DNA from: an uncultured Clostridium sp.
GTDB taxonomy: Bacteria > Bacillota > Clostridia > Clostridiales > Clostridiaceae
Direction: 5' to 3'
NCBI GenBank assembly: GCA_934755305.1
Contig: CAKVLD010000058.1
Span: 1-17,982, forward strand
DNA length: 17,982 bases
Shown: piece after piece, positions 14,492-17,982 of the stretch
Numbering within the stretch: the stretch's first letter is position 1
Layout: each line of letters starts with the position of its first letter
Notes under the pieces: model-generated
The model's input: the letters and a program-made list of their open reading frames with translations, nothing else
The model's database searches: none
Told to the model about the DNA's origin: nothing
Made by a program: the position numbers and the translations under genes

Positions 14492-16057
14492 TTATAATTT
14501 GAACGTTAAAACTAAATCTGGAATTTCTATAACATCTCCTATATTCAGTTCTTTTTTTTCACCTTCACTAAGTCTAACCCCATTTAGCTTAGTTCCATTT
14601 TTAGATTTCAAATCCTTAACAAAGTATTGATCATTATTTTTTACTATTTCAATATGTTGTCTACTTACACTTGTACTTGAAATATAATTTTTTAAATTTC
14701 CACTTCTACCTATAATATAATTATCCGTAGTTATTTCTTCTGTTCTTACCTCTTTACCGTTATCAACTTCTAAATAAGCAATTGTTTCAACTACTGTTCC
14801 TTCATCTTCAAATGTAGTTGGTTCTTCTACTATGTCAGTTTGTTCTTCAATACCTTCATTTGGTACAACAGGTTGTATTGGTTGTATCGATTGTGGTTTT
14901 TGTACTGGTGCTTGCACTTTTTTCACTTGTGCTTGTTTATTTGGTAATTCTACCTTTTTATCTTTATTTTTATTATTTTTCTTTTTATCTTCAGCTTGTA
15001 CATTTAAAGTGCCTGCTTTCTTTGTATTCTTATCTACTTTTACTCTAACTTTTACTGTTTCTTTTTTGCTTGGATCTAATAAATTTTTAATTATTACACC
15101 ATCTAAAGCTAATATTAATACTCCCCCACCTATCATTTGAACAGTGGTTACACCGTTAATTAATAATAATGATAATATTATTCCAACAAATATTGGTTGA
15201 ATTATTATACTTGTAATTATTCTTGATGTTTTATACTGTTTTTTTTCTATAATTTCAAAATTATTTTCTTTATCACTACCATTTTCAGTACCATTTGGTT
15301 TATTGGATTTATCTACTTTATTCTTATAACCATCTACAGTTGATTTAGGTTCTTGTATAGGATGAGATACCGGTTTATTATTTTTAGCCTTTACTTGTGG
15401 TTCTATTGTCTTTTTAATATCATCATTTTTAATATTGCTATCTACTTTATTTTTATCTGATTTATTAAGAAGTTTACTACTTATATCACTTTCTATACGC
15501 TTAATAAAATCATCAATAATTAATCCACTATCTTCTACAATACTCTTAATACTAACTACAAATGCAGCACTATTAGATTGTACTTTATTATTTAAATAAG
15601 CATAGTCCATTAAATCCTTTACCATTTTCATGTAGCTTTCATTAATGTTTGAACAATAACTTTCTTTTAAAGGTATATTTATAAGTTTAATTTCTAAATT
15701 TTCTTTATTTATAAATATATTTTCTTTTTCAAGTATAAAATTCTCTACATTCAATAAACATGTACTGCTTCTTAGCAATATTTCAGATATTCCCTTAAGA
15801 ATTTTTATTACTTTTTGTTTATCAAGCATATTTTTACTTATATATGTATCTAAACTTTCATATCCAGTGATACAATATCTTAACTTTGTATCTGCATTAA
15901 ATTTTGATTTTTCAAGTGTTATAAACCCTTTTTCTGCATTATTATTAATCATATTAATTCTAAAGTCTTCTAATTGAACATCTCTTAATACTAATTCTAA
16001 GTATCTTTCTTTTCCATCTTCAATTAACTGACTTTTACTATCCTTGTACTTTATCAT
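14492..16057 (-). CDS. Membrane FHA-domain protein with DUF6382-like N-terminal domain
   Basis: The protein has 521 residues in four parts. Residues 1-190 form a globular cytoplasmic domain resembling DUF6382, found in Firmicutes FHA proteins of Tad loci; its LLNVENFILEKENIFINK stretch recalls the catalytic-loop region of pseudokinase domains. A Lys/Asn-rich linker runs to about 275, two membrane helices lie at about 280-301 and 305-326, and a second linker rich in Lys then Gln/Pro spans 330-440. The C-terminal FHA domain covers 445-521 with GR at 450-451, SRQH at 465-468 and NGT at 487-489, the phosphothreonine-binding residues. Two helices put both domains in the cytoplasm. It probably recruits a phosphorylated partner to the pilus machine; the PP2C phosphatase gene two places upstream supports this. 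No active kinase is seen in the window. The start has AGGGGGA. Confidence 0.9.
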   Translation of the reverse strand: MIKYKDSKSQLIEDGKERYLELVLRDVQLEDFRINMINNNAEKGFITLEKSKFNADTKLRYCITGYESLDTYISKNMLDKQKVIKILKGISEILLRSSTCLLNVENFILEKENIFINKENLEIKLINIPLKESYCSNINESYMKMVKDLMDYAYLNNKVQSNSAAFVVSIKSIVEDSGLIIDDFIKRIESDISSKLLNKSDKNKVDSNIKNDDIKKTIEPQVKAKNNKPVSHPIQEPKSTVDGYKNKVDKSNKPNGTENGSDKENNFEIIEKKQYKTSRIITSIIIQPIFVGIILSLLLINGVTTVQMIGGGVLILALDGVIIKNLLDPSKKETVKVRVKVDKNTKKAGTLNVQAEDKKKNNKNKDKKVELPNKQAQVKKVQAPVQKPQSIQPIQPVVPNEGIEEQTDIVEEPTTFEDEGTVVETIAYLEVDNGKEVRTEEITTDNYIIGRSGNLKNYISSTSVSRQHIEIVKNNDQYFVKDLKSKNGTKLNGVRLSEGEKKELNIGDVIEIPDLVLTFKL

Positions 16058-16081
16058 TTATTGTCCCCCTGGTAATAATTT

Positions 16082-16375
16082 TTATATAATAATATTAGAA
16101 TTCGTTATTACTACACTATTTGTGACTTCGAAATAAGACGTTACATTTTCATTATCTATATCAGTTATCTCCTCAATAATTCTCTCAACTGTATCCTCAT
16201 TTAGAATATTTATTTCTTCTGTTATTTCAGCAAGTACCTCATTTAATCCCTTATCTACTTTATTTACATTATTATTTCTTAGCTTTATTAATTTCTTTAT
16301 CTTAAAAATAATTAATATTAATAATACTATACTTATTATCGCTATTAATAAATTAACTAACATATAGTTGTTCAC
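16082..16375 (-). CDS. Small membrane protein with acidic cytoplasmic tail, unknown
   Basis: The protein has 97 residues. One membrane helix (LVNLLIAIISIVLLILIIF, about 6-24) is followed by a basic stretch KIKKLIKLR, indicating that the C-terminal tail faces the cytoplasm, and then a strongly acidic Glu/Asn/Val-rich tail with several Glu-Ile repeats (ILNEDTVERIIEEITDIDNE). No family was recognised. The start is GTG at 16375, chosen because AAGGAG lies 9 nt upstream; the ATG four codons on is too far from any Shine-Dalgarno. It sits 33 nt after the phosphatase gene and 24 nt before the FHA gene, so it is part of the regulatory block and may be a membrane partner of one of them (inference from position). 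Confidence 0.8.
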   Translation of the reverse strand: MNNYMLVNLLIAIISIVLLILIIFKIKKLIKLRNNNVNKVDKGLNEVLAEITEEINILNEDTVERIIEEITDIDNENVTSYFEVTNSVVITNSNIII

Positions 16376-16408
16376 TTTAATTATCTCCTTAAATTATATG
16401 TACATTAC

Positions 16409-17173
16409 TTAGCTAATCTTTGTTACTATTAATGATATATTATCTATCTCACCTCTTGTTTTTGCTAAATTGACCAAAACACTAATATTATTATTTATAA
16501 TATTTTCATTGGAAACGGAATTAAAATTATGTACTATTTCTTCTTTACTTATCTTGTGATAAAATCCATCTGAGCATAATAAGAACACATCGTCTTTTTC
16601 TACAGTTCCTTTTTTTATTATCATATTTGCCTTTCCTCTTACTCCAATACATTCAAGCAATGTATTTCTTTTTGGATGTACTTTAGCCTCTTCTTCAGTT
16701 ATACTTCCCAGCGCTAATTCTCTTGCAATAAATGTCTGATCTTCTGTAATTTGAATTAATTTTTCATCTTTTAATTTATATATTCTACTATCGCCTACAT
16801 GAAAAATCATATATATATTATCTATAATTATTAACGCACTCATAGTTGTCCCAAGCTTAATATTATTTTTTTCTCCATATTGTACAAGTTTTTTATTAAC
16901 TTTACTTACTAAATTACTAATACTTCTTTGTATTTCTAATTTAAACTTTTCTTTCATTAATAATTCGGGTAATTCATCAGTAAACCATTTTGATAAATTT
17001 AATATTACTGTAGAACTAGCTAACTCTCCATTCGATAATCCACCCATCCCATCACATATTACAAATATTCCAATATTTCCTCTATGACTTTGTGCTATTT
17101 TAATAAGTAATGAGTCTTGATTACTTTCTTTTTTTATCCCAATATCAGTGTTGTACCCACATAAAAAATTCAT
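16409..17173 (-). CDS. PP2C-type protein serine/threonine phosphatase
   Basis: From ATG 17173 the product is 254 residues, a standard single-domain bacterial PP2C. Motifs in order: GYNTDIGIKKESNQDSLL near the start (metal-binding Asp in NQDS), ICDGMGGLSNGE, GTTMSAL, FHVGDSRIYKL, TEDQTF, LLCSDGFYHKIS and GEIDNISLIV at the end (Asp-Asn). All metal-binding aspartates are present, so it should be an active Mg/Mn-dependent phosphatase acting in the cytoplasm on phospho-Ser/Thr. An in-frame ATG at 17242 would add 23 residues (a basic MYINQKI...RRKGRK head), also behind an AAGG. I prefer 17173 because the domain starts there, as in family members, and AAAGG lies 7 nt upstream. As the first gene of the pilus cluster it likely opposes an unseen kinase whose product is read by the FHA protein. 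Confidence 0.92.
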   Translation of the reverse strand: MNFLCGYNTDIGIKKESNQDSLLIKIAQSHRGNIGIFVICDGMGGLSNGELASSTVILNLSKWFTDELPELLMKEKFKLEIQRSISNLVSKVNKKLVQYGEKNNIKLGTTMSALIIIDNIYMIFHVGDSRIYKLKDEKLIQITEDQTFIARELALGSITEEEAKVHPKRNTLLECIGVRGKANMIIKKGTVEKDDVFLLCSDGFYHKISKEEIVHNFNSVSNENIINNNISVLVNLAKTRGEIDNISLIVTKIS

Positions 17174-17419
17174 TTTTCTACCTTTTCTTCTACTAACTAC
17201 TATATATACTTCTGTATGACAAATTTTTTGATTTATATACATTTTTCGCCTTAACTAATCCTTACCAATTAATTATATATTATGCCCATAATTATTTGTG
17301 TAATATTTTGTCATAAAATAAGTTTTTATTAACAAAAAAATCGACATAATAATATGATTTTATAGTACTATTTTAAATTCTATTTTACTTTTTTAGAAAC
17401 ACATCTGTTTAGCTATAAT
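17174..17419 (-). promoter_or_regulatory. AT-rich leader and probable promoter region of the pilus operon
   Basis: This gene-free stretch lies between the intron relic and the first operon gene and must hold the promoter if the terminator at 17739-17772 is effective. A TATAAT on the minus strand at 17277-17272 is a candidate -10; the hexamer 17 nt upstream (CACAAA) is a poor -35. An ATGACA further upstream is another partial -35. No recognised riboswitch or operator repeat was seen. The exact promoter is not decided by the sequence. Confidence 0.35.
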
Positions 17420-17738
17420 TATTATAAGTTTCCGAGAATCCCCTATGCACTCTTTACTTATGTTCCAGTTCCACTCTATCTTGGGCATTAGAGCCTAAAT
17501 ATTTAGTTTTCTGCAATCTTTGATTATTCTGCGAAACTTTTAAAATTCAAAACCTCCTTTAGACTCATCCGCCCTTAGTAAGCCTTGTATGTAGTTCGTA
17601 TCCCTCAGACCGAGACTTTGCCTCCGACTTCCTTCAGATTCTACCTCACGGTAGACACCCTTGCCATTGGCTAGTAGTTCCCACTACCAAGCCCACAACG
17701 GACTTTCATCGATTAGTGCACGCCCATGTTGGGCGCAC
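17420..17738 (-). mobile_element. Group IIC intron relic: 5' portion only, no maturase
   Basis: On the minus strand the sequence begins GTGCGCCCAACATGGGCG, the 5' end of bacterial group II introns. It then follows the domain I order known from the Oceanobacillus iheyensis and Bacillus halodurans group IIC introns: AAGGGTGTC, GAATCTGAAGGAAG, GGCAAA, CGGTCTGAGG, ACGAACT, CATACAAGGC, GGATGAGT, and later GGGGATTCTCGGAAAC, equivalent to the domain II/III region. It lies directly behind a terminator stem and T-run, the known IIC target. It is markedly more GC-rich than its surroundings. No reverse transcriptase frame, domain V or domain VI is found before the pilus leader, so it is 3'-truncated and cannot splice or move by itself. 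The left border at about 17420 is where similarity fades and is approximate. Confidence 0.85.
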
Positions 17739-17772
17739 TAAAAAAGTTGAAGTATTATAATACTCCAACTTT
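17739..17772 (-). terminator. Rho-independent terminator of the upstream gene, intron target
   Basis: In the minus-strand RNA an 11-13 bp stem (AAGUUGGAGUAU with AUACUUCAACUU, one G-U pair), loop UAUA, is followed by a run of six U. It ends the gene whose stop is at 17824. The intron relic starts two bases beyond the U-run. Confidence 0.88.
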
Positions 17773-17823
17773 CTATCATATTAGCTTTGATTTAACTCTT
17801 GTTATGGCACCTGTTACATACTT

Positions 17824-17982
17824 TTAATTCTTAACCATAACTTCTGCAATGGAAGCAAACTTTTCTTCGTCCTTGCTGACTTCAACTAGATTTATTTCTT
17901 TAAATTCATTTTTAATCTTTCTTACTGCTTCCCTTAAAGCTTCCTCTTCTGCTGGTGTCTTATATTCCACTTCTAGCCATAT
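17824..17982 (-). CDS. C-terminal end of an unrecognised protein (5' part outside window)
   Basis: A minus-strand frame enters from the right edge and codes for 52 residues before TAA at 17826-17824. It is hydrophilic and highly charged: it starts IWLEVEYKTPAEEEALREAV and ends SIAEVMVKN, with a probable amphipathic helix at about 10-30. It contains no membrane segment or cysteine. A proper intrinsic terminator lies about 50 nt behind it, which supports it as a genuine gene end. The family is not recognisable from this piece, and no link to the pilus operon is implied, since terminator and intron relic separate them. Confidence 0.65.
   Translation of the reverse strand: MWLEVEYKTPAEEEALREAVRKIKNEFKEINLVEVSKDEEKFASIAEVMVKN

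Noticed and set aside
14818..15140. Plus-strand frames with Cys- and Leu/Val-rich products
   Set aside because: They are antisense images of the Lys- and Gln/Pro-rich linker of the FHA protein and have no ribosome binding site; the odd composition comes from the repetitive linker codons.
17243..17419. A complete ORF-less group II intron reaching the pilus gene
   Set aside because: No domain V-like hairpin with an AGC/catalytic-triad pattern and no 3' AY end was found; the stretch is plain AT-rich sequence.
17174..17560. A cyclic-di-GMP or other riboswitch in the pilus leader
   Set aside because: Pilus operons in clostridia can have such switches, so I looked, but the conserved GEMM core motifs are absent and the structured GC-richer part aligns with group IIC intron domains.
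1..17982. CRISPR arrays, tRNA, rRNA, transposase genes
   Set aside because: No regularly spaced direct repeats, no tRNA cloverleaf or CCA end, no rRNA-like segments and no transposase or integrase motifs were seen on either strand.

Overview
The window is strongly AT-rich. All supported genes lie on the minus strand and are tightly packed, with purine-rich Shine-Dalgarno sites (AGGAG, AGGGGGA), occasional TTG/GTG starts and very short gaps. This points to a low-GC Gram-positive bacterium of the Clostridium type. I infer this from base composition, gene style and protein families, not from a database match.

Read in transcription order (right to left): the right edge (17982-17739) holds the last 52 codons of an unrecognised gene and its intrinsic terminator. 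Directly behind the terminator's T-run sits the 5' part of a group IIC intron (17738 to about 17420), with no reverse transcriptase and no domain V. An AT-rich leader then precedes the main gene cluster.

The main cluster (17173-3222) is a complete Gram-positive Tad/Flp pilus locus. It opens with a regulatory block: a PP2C-type Ser/Thr phosphatase, a small acidic membrane protein, and a membrane FHA protein with a DUF6382-like N-terminus. The assembly core follows: TadZ/CpaE-like ATPase, TadA/CpaF motor ATPase, and the inner-membrane platform proteins TadB and TadC. Next come the Flp pilin and its 3' hairpin, a TadE-like pseudopilin, a giant DUF5702/TadG-like surface protein, a lipoprotein, a second TadE-like pseudopilin, a prepilin peptidase, an unknown membrane-anchored protein, and a second (TadV/CpaA-like) prepilin peptidase. 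In Tad systems the motor and platform extrude Flp pilin processed by an A24 aspartic peptidase; the TadE/TadG proteins are minor or tip components. Here the phospho-signalling proteins presumably control assembly.

The left part (3194-1) carries a different functional group in the same orientation and probably the same transcript: LemA, a half-length DUF2207-like membrane protein, a multi-pass membrane gene interrupted by two in-frame stop codons, and a double zinc-ribbon protein cut by the window edge.

Most notable observations: the phosphatase/FHA module fused to a Tad operon; two prepilin peptidases serving four G|xxxx(E/F) signal sequences; a strong hairpin right behind the pilin gene; a relic of a tandem duplication in the 5864-6046 gap; the doubly nonsense-mutated membrane gene; and the 3'-truncated group IIC intron.
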